Assembly: GCF_014805625.2 (NCBI RefSeq)
Contig: NW_024003803.1
Location: 885,261 to 949,260 of the forward strand
Source of the DNA: Glossina fuscipes
Taxonomy: Eukaryota; Arthropoda; Insecta; Diptera; Glossinidae
Direction of reading: 5' to 3'
Length of the DNA stretch: 64,000 bases
This document shows, piece after piece, positions 12,665 through 25,199 of this stretch. The translations under genes and the position numbers were made by a program. The notes below the pieces were generated by a model. The model saw nothing but the letters and a program-made list of their open reading frames with translations, did no database searches and was not told the origin of the DNA. Every line of letters begins with the position of its first letter. The stretch's first letter is position 1.

Positions 12665-13139
12665 TATGTATTTATTTTGTTTATTTACATATGAAACTCA
12701 GCCAAAATAACTTAACAGCCGTATTCAATTGAGTCTTAGAAGTAAATCCTCTACTAATTATTATTACAAATTAATACAAAATATATTAAGAGATGTAAAG
12801 AAAAAAAAAATAACAAATCATGAAAGTAAAAAAAGAGACTAATAAAATTCATGTATAAATAAATAAACGAAAAAAAAAACCATCTAAAACCATTTATCAC
12901 CCTCAGTTTGTACAAATCCGAGTTGTGGGTGAACCCCTAAGCTATTGCAAACATGCAAAAACTTGGGAACAAATGGCGATAATATTTTATACGTAATAAA
13001 TTAAAAATAACAAGTTCATTTTCGAATCATATTAACATGAAAAGACTGCAATTTAATATCAATACAACATAGGCAACACTCGCGTATTAAGAAAAGTTAA
13101 TTTGATAGAATTTAAAGAATCAGATATTGAAATGAACCT

Positions 13140-13899
13140 TGGATGATCTGTTTTGGAGATAAGAGCTTGTCCATTTCGCTAAGTACAAACGAAAGCCAGA
13201 GGCCTGGAGTTGGAAAACTAATAAATTATAGTTAACTACACTCTAAGAGATTCGTAACAGTTGACCTTTCCTCCAGAAAGGCATGTTGGAATGAAAAAGT
13301 ATAAAATTTGGTAGCAAAAGTTAAATGCTGAGCAACGATTTGATCAAACAATTTAGTTATGACCTTCAACTTGGCAACGGCTGTATAGTTCTTGACATGA
13401 TGCCTGTTTCCATATTTCTGAAGTGGAATAAGAAAGCCACTCTTCTCATAAAAACGGAAAATACCTAAATTCAAGGACTGGCTAAGGATCTTTGAAATAA
13501 CACTACATAGCTCGTCAGAGCTTCATTTAAGTATACATGATGGAGTGCCATCAGTCCAGGAATGCCAGGCCCAGGCTCACAGCTATATGTTAGAGACCTC
13601 AGACCTTGTAAAATGTTACTTTGCAAGTTAGGAATCGAAAGCGTGTTACTGATCCGATATGGACAACTAACAGTTAAATCGGAGTCAGCAATTAGAACAC
13701 TTCGTCGCACAGAGATTTGAGGTTTCAATATCACCAGAGGAATTGGCACGACTGAAAGAAATCTGCGAGCAATATATGGAGATTTTTCTCTTGGAGTTGG
13801 CGAACTTAAAAAAATATTTAGGACATTGGTGGTTTGAGTAATCAAATCCATGCCTTGCAGCAGAGTAAGCGAAATAGTCGAAGGCGAACTACTTTTCAT
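13140..13899 (-). pseudogene. RT N-terminal half of J2
   Basis: Read right to left: a linker, then LQGLRSLTYSCEPGPGIPGL (J1 reads LKGLSSLKYSCSPGPDGIPS here), then LGIFRFYEKSGFLIPLQKYG and KNYTAVAKLKVITKLFDQIV, which parallel J1's motif 2 region. FQHAFLEERSTVTNLLE matches J1's HGFRKGRSTVTNLLE. The sequence then passes directly to the block after motif A, and the rest of the polymerase is missing. Confidence 0.75.
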
Positions 13900-14454
13900 A
13901 AATTTTTTGGAAACTTTGTGTTTTCATGGTGGGCACTTGCTCCGAGGGCGAGGTTGCATGTTTAGAACCGATGCAGAAATAGCTAGGTCTAATACATTAC
14001 AGAACGATGACAGTAAGGTTCCAATATTCCCAGTAGAAAAATCGAGTATAATGTTTGAAAGATGAACTTTAAGCAGTGAAATATTGGTTTCGTGAATATC
14101 ATATTGTTTATTTGAGGAAGTTGGATTTGACCCATTAGAATGGTTCAACGGGCCATCGTAACTATACTAAAAGGAAATGCAAATTGATGGATGATACGCA
14201 CGTTCAGGTGAACTAAAAAGTGGGCAGCGATTTACAACGACTTTACCTTGTGAAATTCGCCAAATGAAGATCTAGAAGCCTGCCATTACAATTAGAAGTA
14301 CGGTCAAATAATTCATTGAAAAACTAAACGGTTCTATCAGATGCTGAAGTGGGTCCACACGCTCACAATTATCAATGGAACACGAAAGGATTTGTGCCAA
14401 ACTGAAGTCTCCCAATACTATAATTATATCGGTAGGTTTACATTTTTCGGTCAC
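13900..14454 (-). pseudogene. Endonuclease fragment of J2
   Basis: The minus frame 14454-14272 contains IIIVLGDFSLAQI followed by a degraded tail. The GDF-L motif is the conserved Asp-containing motif of APE-type endonucleases in non-LTR elements. The next frame (14148-13924) carries the spacer between endonuclease and RT. J1 is truncated before this point, so J2 holds the only visible endonuclease of the J1/J2 family in the window. Confidence 0.65.
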
Positions 14455-14470
14455 GTCACAAATTAGGGCA

Positions 14471-15329
14471 GCATGTTTATTATTATCTTTCGTTTTTTGA
14501 TGAAAAGATATACAAATTATATACAGTTTTGATCATACACACAACACCACGACACTTTGGTATTACTAAAAATGTAATACCTATGTAGCATTTTCATTTT
14601 TTTGCACGTTGTTCGTACAAAATTCTGTTCATAGTGGCTTGGCGTTTTCGTTATTCCTTTTGCGATTATATATTATTAGCAGATGCCCTTAAGCATTACC
14701 ATGTTAATATAAATATATATGGGCTACGCACATTTTCATAGAATTAGCACGGTTAATAATTTCCTGATTTTTGCATGTGGAAAAAAATGTCGTCAATTAA
14801 CAAGATAAGGAAAGCACTTTTAATGGCAATGCTTTGTTGTAAGTGCAGAATTTCATTTACTTTCATATATTATCAAATAAAATGTTTCATTATTTCTCAA
14901 TTTTTACAAATTGTTTTCAGACTTTTCATGCACTTGCAATATTGCAAGACTCTTCCAGCGTACAAAACATATTTAAAATTTTAAATTCAAGTACATGCAG
15001 GCGGCTGCTAATTTTGATTCATATATTACCATTCATGTCTTAATTTATTCTTAATTCCCATATATTTCGCTTTCCCGCTCCTTTTTTTTATCTTTTTTCC
15101 TTTTTGGCCTCCTGGCTCATATATGCAATAAATGTTACAAACGAACCTCGAATGTTACATATTCCTGCCATATAGCTTGTTACATTTATAGAAAATATGT
15201 TTATATCCATATAGAATATTTTCAATAAAATTTATTGAAGCATCTGACGAGCATAAAATTTCAGATTTTGTGATGCGAACATAAAGTGTAATTAAGTTAG
15301 TAGATGCTTTCATGTATTTTGATCATTTT
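14471..15329. other. No recognisable gene
   Basis: A+T-rich sequence with only short frames (14775-15043) of no known similarity. Confidence 0.4.
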
Positions 15330-16310
15330 CGACTTGAAAAAGGCATTTATTGAGAAAAACTGGTACAATATGTATTATTAATCAAAATATTTTCCATCAA
15401 TTTTTTACACCTTTTTCCCATTTTATGGCGACATCGCGATACGGCGTCCAAAAAAAGGGTATTGGTTTGCGACCCAAAAATCAACCCATTTTTGCACTTT
15501 TTCAGCATTTCGCAACCGCGTGTCAGTCAAGTCATTCTGCATCGATCTGAACAAGTGCTAATGAGAACACGCTATGTTCTTTGCTTACGCTGGGTGCGGC
15601 AGAACTTCCGTATAGCCGTCAATGGGAACGAGTGATAAGCGGAAAAAGTCATATCTGCTGAATACGGCCGTCAAAGTTGCCGTGACAGTTTTCGCACCAT
15701 GTAGGCGGGCGTTGTTGTCCTGAAAGATAAATTTGTCATGTCTTTTAACACATTAAGAATATTTGAGCTTTAAGACTCATTGAATGTTGTTGGTAACGTT
15801 CACTAGTGGTGGTTTGATAGTAGAGCACTCCGAGTTGATCCTAAAAGATGCACAGCAACAGCTTGTTTCTGTATGTACTCGGTTTGACTGTTGAAGTTAA
15901 TTCATGACCGGGCTTAGCGCACGATTGTGAACCATTTTTCGACCCCGTTCCCATTTGATGTAAAAAACTCCTCCGTTTTTGCTTTTCGAACAGTTGTTCA
16001 AACGTGAAAAACTGCCGTTCGACGTCTCTTGGCTTAAGTTCATACGGAACCCGATTTCCTTCTTTTTTCACTTCCAGTTCAAAGTTTGCTTCCTTTTGAT
16101 TTTGGCATGAATCTTGGTGCAAATATACCTGTAACTAAATATTTTCAAACTTTACTTTCGCATTCTTTATCACTGATGTCAAAATTGTTACTTTTTACTT
16201 ACTGGAACCACAATTCATATGTTTTTATTCCTGCAGTATGTTCCTCATATGCATCACACAGCAGTCGGTGTTATTTAATTGCATTTTTCTTCCAATTCAA
16301 AAAAAAAAGC
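15330..16310 (-). pseudogene. mariner transposase remnant M1
   Basis: Mariner (DD34D) transposases cut and paste their own element between TIRs. Right to left: a degraded helix-turn-helix region with AYEEHTAGIKTYELWF and FDISDKE, then RVPYELKPRDVERQFFTFEQ and GTGSKNG (the TGDEKW block with its catalytic Asp lost), CAKPGHELTSTVKPS, a degraded DNARPH block, and near the 3' end HLFRSMQNDL and RNAEKVQKWVD. Stops and frameshifts are numerous. The N-terminal two-thirds is of the KPRDVERR type. The last 110 bases are almost identical to M2 at 27128-27245, which is otherwise a different mariner lineage. Confidence 0.8.
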
Positions 16311-17149
16311 AGCGGGTGTAAATTGTGTTTTGCTATGATACACAGAGCTTGCCAGATCTACCGGACGGGAAGAATCGGTAGGAATTCGAATATTGGAAGT
16401 AGGAAATTTGTGGATCTATAGACTATATTTGGTTTCAACACTATTTAAGAGGCTGTAAAATTCTTCCTTCATTTTTCGGCATATTTTGGAATGCAGGAAG
16501 GAACATACCCATCTCTTGCTCGACGGGTTTTCTGGTTCCAAGAAGAAGTTGGCCAATATGGGGAAATCTTTTATTATACATTGCATAGACGTTTGATCAT
16601 TCTGTGCATTGAATAAATTTGCAAAATATTTTCCGGCTGATATAAATGATTATGCTTTGGTTTGACTGACATTGTTTTTAGCAGATTCTTTTGCCTCAAT
16701 TTCTTTCTGGATCGATTCTTTGCAATTTTCTACGTATTTTTTGTGTATTATATATTCGATGTATGGCCTGTCCCATTGCAATTCATGCAATATGGATCTG
16801 CAATCATTGATTCATTTGCCCAGCAGAAGCGTTACTAACAATTAGGGCTGTGTCAGAATTGTTGTTCATGCAGAGAGGTGTAGTGAATGTTGTTACCTTT
16901 CCTATAACATCTAGAGTACCTTCGTTCTTTTTTACTTTACTCTATTTGTATACCGATGCGTGGTCCCCTTATTATAAGGGAACTTGTTTCAAATCTTTCG
17001 CTTCACATGAATAAGCATGCACAGTTTGCTCACTTAATGTTTGTAGCATCAAAGGCATGAAAAAGCTTTGAAAATTTTTGTACAAGCTTTCAACTTATCC
17101 CTATCTAATACTTCACTCGCATAATTGAAATTTGTGATTCTAACCTTAA
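16311..17149. other. No assignable gene; possible LTR-element remains
   Basis: The sequence lies downstream of a minus-strand protease fragment and may be part of the same decayed LTR element. No RT motif could be read in any frame. Confidence 0.3.
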
Positions 17150-17410
17150 AAATTTCCCATCCAACAATGGTGGACCTATCGTTCTTACCATAGAAAATAC
17201 AATTAATTCGTTTCTCGAGCTATAAGTCACGTTAACCTCACAAATTCCCAGTGGCAAAACACTGTTATCATCATAAGATTGCAATAATATTTCACTTGGC
17301 TTAGATTTATAATCACCATAAAATATTTCCGAAATTAGGTTGTTGTCAGAGCCGGTACCTAGTTGCGCCAGGACCGTTGTATTATTTAGTTATTTTGAGT
17401 TTAATTAGAC
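17150..17410 (-). pseudogene. Retroviral-type aspartic protease fragment
   Basis: The minus frame reads TTVLAQLGTGSDNNLISE, then SEILLQSYDDNSVLPLGICE, and further on IGPPLLDGKFL. The first motif fits the DTG-S/A active site of gypsy-type proteases with the catalytic Asp replaced by Gly. The second and third fit the flap region and the GPPLLG-WL motif. No zinc knuckle or RT could be placed beside it with confidence. A BEL/Pao protease is an alternative. Confidence 0.45.
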
Positions 17411-18534
17411 CATCGCTTACGAGCCTAAAAATGAATTAATTTCGGAATTTCCATAACATTATGTGTTGGCTTTTACACACACTCTTTGTGTATGTAACCT
17501 ATCGTATATTCATATCCGATAGGTGTGATGTGCTGTTGTATAGTGATTAGTTTTGCACGCGGTATACCGAAGCGGCTTGTCGGAATGATGTGGATCTAGA
17601 TAACTAGTTCAAAACAAATATTCACGCTGCAGAAACAAAATCATTATTGTACTTGTATGCATTATTTAACTTAAAACGTATAATCAAAAAAATATATAAA
17701 TAAATAAAAAATTAAACAAACCGTTTTACGAAGTTGTCCTAACTCATGTCTATCCTTAACTCACTCTGGTTTCCTTCGGAAATCTCATCAAATGTTTATT
17801 TAAATTATACTAATAAAAAAAAAATTTTAAAAAATGCACCATTTCTTCCATTTACGCGACATCTGTTGTTTAAGCATCTTCCACTTTTTCCAGCCACAAT
17901 AAATTCTGCAATAGGCTTCCGATAACGTCCTCATAAATATGGCTTTCCTCTTTGTGGTTTCTGTAATTTTGTTAGTAAGAAAAATGAATTTTTTCTTTTT
18001 GGGTTGTTGAGTGGAGACGCACTAAGAGTTCAATAATCTACCATTCATTCGGCACATGGTTGAGTGTTGACATTTTACCTAATAATTTCTCGCTCATTTG
18101 CTGGTTTTCTTAATTCAGAATTATACTAAATTAACTTTTAATCATTACCGAAACCTTGAAAATTCCTTTAACTTTATGGTTGGATTAAATCTGCCTTTTG
18201 ATCTTTACATGCATGTGTTATTTTTGTGAGGAGAAAAAGAAAAAAAAAGACTACTAGCCAGCACTCGTCGCCATTTGATGTTTTTATTGCCAAAGATAGC
18301 AACCAATGATAAATACTCTACAATAGTTTCATATTATTTACAATACTATTTTCGAATAAAATGTCATGGTTTTGGCAGTTGAGAGCAAGTGAAATTAACA
18401 GAATTGATCAAAGTACAATAAAAATTGACATTATATAAAAAATAAAAAACGACTGAAAAAATTACATTAAGGCTGACTGTGTTTTTTTTAACCGTTTGTT
18501 ATTATGGTAGGTGAGGGTGTGTAGGCAATAAAAA
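17411..18534. other. No recognisable gene
   Basis: A+T-rich, with poly-A runs near 17690-17830 and 18230-18245. No family is recognised. Confidence 0.4.
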
Positions 18535-18775
18535 AATTAACAACCGTGCGAGCCTTAAATTATGATGCTGTTATGTCCAAGCTAATTGCATTTGGTATTG
18601 ATAGCAATATCACCCGATTTACACAGAGTTTCTTGAACAACAGTACGGTAAGAGTCGCAATCGACAATTTTTTTTCAAATGATTCCGACTTAAATGGATT
18701 TTCACTAACGATGTCAGGTTCGATTTACTCATTCATAAATAATAGATTTTGTGTCATCCGTTTTTCTCAATAAAG
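18535..18775 (+). pseudogene. Non-LTR reverse transcriptase scrap
   Basis: The frame reads NYDAVMSKLIAFGIDSNITR, then FTQSFLNNSTVRVAIDNFFS. This matches the stretch between RT motif A and motif B of jockey/CR1-type elements, with the pattern V--KL---GI, SFL--R-V-V. The GVPQGS motif that should follow is replaced by unrelated residues. Only about 80 codons remain, so the clade is uncertain. Confidence 0.5.
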
Positions 18776-18873
18776 CGCCAAGCAGCACCCAGCAATAAAA
18801 TGAACGCTTCACGATCCGTGACACACTAAATCGGGACTTGACAAAATATTTGGTGGTTCAAAGTTGGTAATCT

Positions 18874-19398
18874 TTAATACCACAAAAAGGCAGGACTGTC
18901 TTCTAACTCATAAGAGTGAGAGCAACAACCCCTCTCCTTTGATGGCGTAGAAGAACCGGCATCTTTGGGTATTATGAGTAGGAGTTTACTCGGCGTAGCA
19001 TGGGCTGCGTTGTGTTTATGTAGAGATACGTCCACGGTAGGAGTTCCCCGGAGGTAAGAGGAGTTAGTGTTGTTGTGACGGGTCTTCTCATCCGGGGTAT
19101 TTTCAGGGTTTCTCAGGAAATCCCCTTCCAAGAAATTTTTAGAAGGTGTTGGACCTTCGTATTTTCTTCTATATATTATTTCTTTAGTGTTTACGGGAAT
19201 TTCGATTTCGTGTATTTTAGGATGAAAACTGTTTTGAGAAACAGCTATGATCCACGTATTAATAATGATAAATGTATTAATAGTTATGGTTTTCGTACTA
19301 ACGAAGAAAACTAGCGTGGTGAATCGCCACCTGTTGTTGGTCGTACCTACTCTGTCAGATATTACTTTCCGCGCTCCGTAAGTACTAAAGACCTGCAA
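18874..19398 (-). other. Unassigned 174-codon open frame
   Basis: This is one of the longer uninterrupted frames outside recognised transposons. Its translation is rich in Thr, Asn and Lys, with PTPSKNFLEGDFLRNPENTP and a later PSKLLLIIPKDAGSSTPSKE. I recognise no domain. It ends close to a short RT scrap on the opposite strand, so it may be part of another element (a gag-like protein is conceivable), or chance. No splice or promoter evidence supports a host gene. Confidence 0.2.
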
Positions 19399-21787
19399 AA
19401 TACAAGGAAGATGTTACAGCAGCCATCCTTATGGATCAATAGGGTCACTCGTCCGTTCCTATCTGTGCCCTAGTTGCCTACCCGTTGGAAGACTCATCAG
19501 AGGGGTGGTTCCGTCTGTTTTTCACGCATAACGAATAAGGTGACCCAGTCATCTCCCATCCGTAAATCAAATACTTATCTGTGGTTCAGGGAGAATGACT
19601 ATGCTAAGCCAGTTATCCCCTATCACTAAAATAAAAAAATGATTATCCTGATTAGTAAAGACGAAAAACAAAAAATACACAATATTACACACCTCCTTTG
19701 CTGCTGTAATATAAATGTAACGCCGACTGTGTTGTGTCACGCTCCTTTATAGTCGCGATCATGATCGCTATGCAGTTACGCAGTTGCTTTACTTGTGTTT
19801 GTGACCACGCATTCTATGTTTATTATAATATGTAACAGTTAATGCTATCAATGCTATCTTAAGTATGTATTTGGATGTATATTAATACTAACCACATAAT
19901 AATACTTAGTATTTTTATGTTTATCGCTTATAATTAAAACGTATCATTATTCATAAATGGAAACTATGGGTAGGCAACAAAAGTAAATGTGTTACAATAT
20001 GTAGTCGTTAATCCCTATATAGCAACAACAATGCAATATAGCCTTAGCAAGTAATATTTCAGAAACAAGGGTAGGTAAGAAAACATATAGATCATTGAAC
20101 GTGAACTATTTTTTGCAGTTAGAAATTGCTGACTTTTATTTTGCTTTAGTCGTTTTTCACGTAGACAGTTTAATAGGTGCATCATCTTTAAAATTGTGAA
20201 ATGTAAAATGTTCCATATTTTGCTGTACAAAGTGTACCGTAAAGGTTCCAACCTCCGCGTACATAGGGTAGGAGGAGTTCCGTCATTCGGCTTTGTCCCT
20301 GCGCTATTCCAAAACAGTAGCGCAACCATAATAACGGAGTCCCGTAGGGTAAAGTTTCTTTTCGTAATTTTTAGCTCGCATAGTAGACTCATGTAGAGAG
20401 AGAGAACTATGAAAAGAAAACAAAGTCCTGTGCTGGTTTTAAAAAGAGTAAATAGGAAGATCAGAAAAGGCAGCAGTGCGATAAACAGTTGGTAATAGTT
20501 CTTCTATTCTTGATTATTGCGGTTAAATGAAAGTACAATTGTGATAAATGTTCAATTAATCAAGTGTACTTAAGTTATATAATTAAATTACATAAATGTA
20601 TATATATACATACATATACGTATGCAATAAATTTAAAATTGAATGAATACTAACACTAACAATTGTTATTAATACACATAATAATAAAACAATTGGTGCG
20701 AAAGACCAACGTTCTTCCTTGAACAAGCAGTTGAAAATAAGCAAAAAACTAAAAATGTGAAGACAATTAAGAAGTAATGTAAATAAATCGTGAGTCAAAC
20801 TATAAAGAATTGTAAGACAAGAGAAAACAAACTAATTTAAAAGTAATTGAAACGATCATTTCATTGAAACTCATTTTGAAGAAAATACACTTTGCACGTT
20901 GTTGTTGTGTTCCATATGTGAACTTAATTGCGTGAAATAACGCGCACATAAATATGTATAATTCTAAAAGCGATTTCTTTGTATTCGCGTAATTAAGATT
21001 TATGTACCTGTTTTTTATGCTTGCCTCTATTATGGAACCATAAGAAAAAGTGAAAAAAAGGCAAACAACTAACATTGAAAAGTTGATGAACAAAAAAATT
21101 AATTTTAGAAAGAAAATATGGAGTTTTATGCATTTTGAAATTGGAAGAAAGTTTTGTAAGAAGTTACTTTAATCCAAATCGAAACAATGTTAAGTAGAAT
21201 TCTCTCAAACCAATGGTGAACATCTAGCTGTGCTTGGGGGCCTAATCAAAATTTTCTGTGTTGTTCATCATAACCTCGATTGGTGATGCCCGTCTTCATA
21301 CGTACATACTATGCAATTATCTTCAATGCATCGCTGCCGTTTTTCATCATCACAGTCATCGCTGTTATCTACTTATTGTAAATTGTAGACACTCCTGCGG
21401 AAGGAGTTGTAAAAACATAAGATTAAGGTCGGGTATTATAACGTTGCAAACAAACTAAGCATACTACAGGCAGGAAAGTGATCATGGGTAAAGACTAACG
21501 GAAAACGAGACTCGCGGGCAGATATGAAATATATACATATATGTGAAAAAAAGGAAAAAGGAAACGACAAAAAAAAATTAGATTATAGCTGAACTAGTCA
21601 GGTGGCAAAAAGGACAAACCCAGCTTCCACTTGCACATCACAAGATAAGACGTATTCGTTGAGAAGGAATTGCAATATGAATTAATTGTTATAATAATAT
21701 TAGATGGGTTGATGGGTCGTTGTAGCAAAGTAGAAAGAGGATTGAAAAAAAGGACAAGTTTATTGTCGCAGCAAACAAAACTTCGTC
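19399..21787. other. No recognisable gene
   Basis: Contains (TA)-rich runs near 20595-20625 and a string of short frames of ordinary composition. Nothing could be assigned. Confidence 0.4.
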
Positions 21788-22009
21788 ATGAATGCCTTAA
21801 AGCCCAAAAAAAATATTGAGAGACACAATATTAGCGAGGCCAGGTCTTCTCAAGTCGTCCGGAGCAATTTGAAAAAAATTGCGAATGTTGTGTCCTCTGC
21901 AACTCGTCAACGGTTATTTGATGCCAGTCTACCAGGAAGAATAGCTCGAAGAACTTCTTTGCTCAGAAGAGTTATTTTGAACATGGATAAAATAATAAAG
22001 ATATCATAG
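21788..22009 (+). pseudogene. Tc1-type transposase N-terminal scrap
   Basis: The 73-codon frame includes VVSSATRQRLFDASLPGRIA, followed by RRTSLLRR. Tc1-group transposases have S--T-R--L---GL-GR-ARRKPLL at the end of the second helix-turn-helix of the DNA-binding domain, and the spacing agrees. The catalytic domain is not seen downstream. A family relation to the Tc1 element at 31775-34400 cannot be tested because the two fragments do not overlap. Confidence 0.55.
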
Positions 22010-22862
22010 TATATATGTAGAAGTATTTATGTAGAAGTATATGTAGATATAGGTATAGATATATTTATAGGTATAAGGGTATGTTCGAAGGGGGTATATA
22101 GCACAACATCTAAGTTGAATGTCTTGGTTTTCGTTAAGTTGATCTCGAACGACCTAAGAGCTAAGGCAGGAACCAAGCGAATAACATCGTCCTGCTAGAG
22201 ACAAGACAAATCAGACAGGATATTTCTTTCTAGATAGATGTATAGTTTACTGTCCAATATAGAAAATTGACTGCTATGGAAGCGCGGTGAAGATTATCTC
22301 TACCTAACGTAATTACTCATTGGACAAGATTGGCTTAAAACTTTGCTTTATACACGAAGATGGCTCATAAAATTTACTCTGTGTCGTAGCAGAAAAATTA
22401 GAATCCACGTTTTCTCAATAAGTCTTGCTGAATCAATGGCGGAATGGTCTACTTCCGAAAATCTCGGGTAGCACTCACTTGCAAATCTCGTGTGGCATAT
22501 CTTAGTCGCAAAAGGGAAATGGCAAGGTATCGAAAACTACGCACAAAATAAACGGTGGAACTTACGATCAACATGGATGATCATTGGGAAGCTGGATTAT
22601 TCAACTGAAACTGACAAGAACTACGTTGTTTTTTTTAGAAATGGTTTGAACAGTAATATTATAGTAAAAAAGAAACTCTCCTCCTTCAGTCGAATCTTGA
22701 TTAATTAAAAAGAAGCCTAAATGAGTTCCAAAAATTTTTATTCTTTTCATTAAAATTGTTCACATCATCTTTAAGATAGCATTTTAACGTAAAATAAGTT
22801 GAGGGATACGAGAATCTTAATTTAAACGTAAATTATTGACAAATAATCTCCTTTTCAGTTAA
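22010..22862. other. No recognisable gene
   Basis: Begins with a GTATA/GTAGA-rich run (22010-22080). The frame at 22490-22708 is not recognised. Confidence 0.35.
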
Positions 22863-23018
22863 TTGGAGAGGTACAGAGCTATAGAGAACAGCATTATTTT
22901 GGGCATCACCAAATATCTATTGAAACCGTCAGAAACTGTTGAAAATCATGTTCTTAACGCAGTAAATCGCATTATTGAAAATCCGCCGAATCAAAATTTG
23001 CGCAAAGTTTTTAAAAGT
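22863..23018 (+). other. Unassigned coding-like fragment cut by LTR A
   Basis: The frame includes SETVENHVLNAVNRIIENPP and then NQNLRKVFKS. It reads like a real protein (amphipathic, no low complexity) but I cannot place it. It stops being open-looking exactly where LTR A begins at 23019, which suggests that an older element was interrupted there. Confidence 0.25.
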
Positions 23019-24628
23019 TGTCGACGGTATAGCTCCTTTTCCGGTAGAGCGTTTATAAAATTTACAACATGCCGTGCCGCATGACGAAAAGAACTAAAAT
23101 TAAGAATAAGATAAAAAAAAAGAAGAAGGCTCTAACGAAATCCTTATGGAGCTCACACCGTGTGACGAGCCCACGAGTTAAGTCCGTCTATGAGGCCCAT
23201 TGTCTGTACTGCTCGTTGGTTCCTTCCAATCCGTCAGTGCACATTCCCTGTCTCCTTACCCCCACTCGCGCGCACACCCACCCATACTCCGCTTCAGCGC
23301 TCGGATATACCGCTCATCCAAGCATTATCCTTCTTTCGTTTTCTTTCTTTTTTTCACTTTTTAAACATTTAAACTACATACTAAACTGCACTAGCTAAAC
23401 GCTAAATTAAAGAGTAATTGTTAATGCAGTGCCAAATAAATCCGATGTAATGTAATCATATGAATATGGAAATATAATTTTTATTCTTGGTAACTACTTC
23501 GCGTATATAGGTGAAACAGGTGTTATTCAGAGTACATATTGTAAAACGCAATGTGAATATATTTCTTTAAAGATTATTAAATATTTTTTGTTTTCTTTTT
23601 TTTCATTTTCCTTGCTTTTATTTTATATTAAATTTTAATAAAAATACGTACGGGGATGCTCTTGTAAAGTTTCATTTTCCATACCAGAAACAGATATAAC
23701 CAAAAAATTCCTAAAATCACTTTTTTTCTTTTATTGCGAACAATATAAGGCAAAATATTCCACAAAAATTTCTGGATTCGTGTTCAAGTTTCTATAAATT
23801 AAGTCTATGATACAGCCAGTCGTTTGCCAATTTTTGGTTAATAGATTAATGTTCGCCCCTTTTTATAATTTTTTTGTTCTTTTATAATATTTTAATTTTA
23901 ATAGTTTCTTTCTGTTTTTTACTAATATTTTAATATTAACAATTTTTTTTCTTTACGTATATTACTTTTTAATCTCGAACTTTTTCTACCAAACTTGCAC
24001 AATTTTCTGTTCTTTACATCGATATATTTTTTTTTGATTTTACTTATTTCTTATTTTTGCCGTTTTTTTGTTATTTATTAAACAGACACCATTATACCAA
24101 TAAAGTAGTTATAATGTAAAAATCTGAGCAATTTTAACAGTAATTAATTAAATTTCTGATTTCAAAGCTTCAACCAAAACACTCCGTTTTTCACAGCACA
24201 ACAATTCGAACCACACTCAGCCTTTTAAACTCGCCGCACAAAGCATAAAAGCTCTTTGTTCTGCTCGTGTTTATATTTTTTCTCTTCTTTTTTCTTAAAT
24301 ATCGTTGAGCGAGATCTTAACATGACAAAGTACTACGCCAAATCTGTTCAGAACTTCAGAAATAAACAAAACTAATATGTTCTAAATACAAAGACGGATT
24401 CTTTTCATGGTTTTCTCTTCCATAATAGGGTAGTTTAGCAAGAGAGACCATTATGATTAGAGATTTTTCTTTTTTTTTCTTTCCGTTTTTTCTGTGCATA
24501 ACGGCAAGCAAATGTGATTTTGCCTAAAGGCAGGTCGTTATTACGGTCTTACTTACTCTATTGGGATAGAGTAGTGGTCAAAGCAGACCGGCGTGACCCC
24601 TACACTGCAATTGTACGTGTACGTGACA
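23019..24628 (+). mobile_element. Long LTR, copy A (5' LTR of a gypsy element)
   Basis: This 1610-bp block starts TGTCGACGGTATAGC and ends ACGTGACA, the TG..CA form of an LTR. Its beginning matches copies B, C, D and E around CGGTAGAGCG. Its end matches the end of E around the blocks GATTTTG, CGTTATT and AGACCG. Gypsy protease, RT, RNase H and integrase pieces in the same orientation follow from 24733, so this is the best candidate 5' LTR. A GTAGAGCG-to-CGCATGA block near 23045-23085 is shared with copy D. No 3' LTR was found, and no clear primer-binding site follows at 24629. Confidence 0.7.
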
Positions 24629-24732
24629 AAGGGTATTATTAGGTGCATTTCAAGGGTTTGAGACAAACTCTTGCAACAATTACTAGCAAATGTTAGTCTA
24701 GGTGAAATATACCTTGAGTATTTATACGTGAA

Positions 24733-24966
24733 ATGCGCCAACTATCCTCCGGAAAAATGTCAGATGATTTACTGAAATCTTCGCAAATATCAAACAAAAA
24801 AACATATCCTTTGTTCAAGGCGGCTGACGAAGAAAAATTTAAAATATGTTGCCTTTTTGTACGAAAAAACTCTTCAGACGATCAGTTTCTCCTAGATACA
24901 GGAGCCAACGTTTCGGCAATTCAAACATCTATCCAGGAAAAGCATTCAAAACCAAACAAACTTTAA
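24733..24966 (+). pseudogene. Gypsy protease fragment (element A)
   Basis: The frame reads DDQFLLDTGANVSAI near residues 50-65, the active-site loop of retroviral-type aspartic proteases with the catalytic DTG intact. The preceding part is short and not gag-like. The frame ends soon after; the next frame (24846-25214) continues the region with a shift. Position just downstream of LTR A supports a gag-deleted gypsy element. Confidence 0.75.
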
Positions 24967-25199
24967 CTTCAAACCGCAATGACTCAATTATTAATAAAGA
25001 CAAACTTTTGCATTTAAAGCTTAATTTAGGACGACAATTTGTGTGGCAATGTATAATTGAAGATATTCTACAAAAAATTATCGGTTCTAGGTTCAGAGAA
25101 TATGTTTGGTTGCTTGTCGATGTCAAAAGGAAACGATTTAACAATAATCTAACAAAGTTAAGCACAGTTTGTCCCGCCCCAATTAAAAACGATACCTTC

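Larger units (their letters stand above)
12665..14470 (-). mobile_element. Jockey/CR1-type non-LTR retrotransposon, copy J2
   Basis: This is a second copy of the element at 34570-36790 (J1), in the same orientation. Its 3' part (12665-13140) follows J1's 3' sequence: both share TTTCGAATC and GCGTATTAAG blocks and end in T-rich tails, seen on the plus strand as TTTATTT runs. From about 13140 it jumps into mid-RT at ATAAGAGCTTGTCCATTTC, so roughly half of ORF2 is deleted. Unlike J1 it extends upstream into the endonuclease domain. All frames are broken. Confidence 0.75.
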
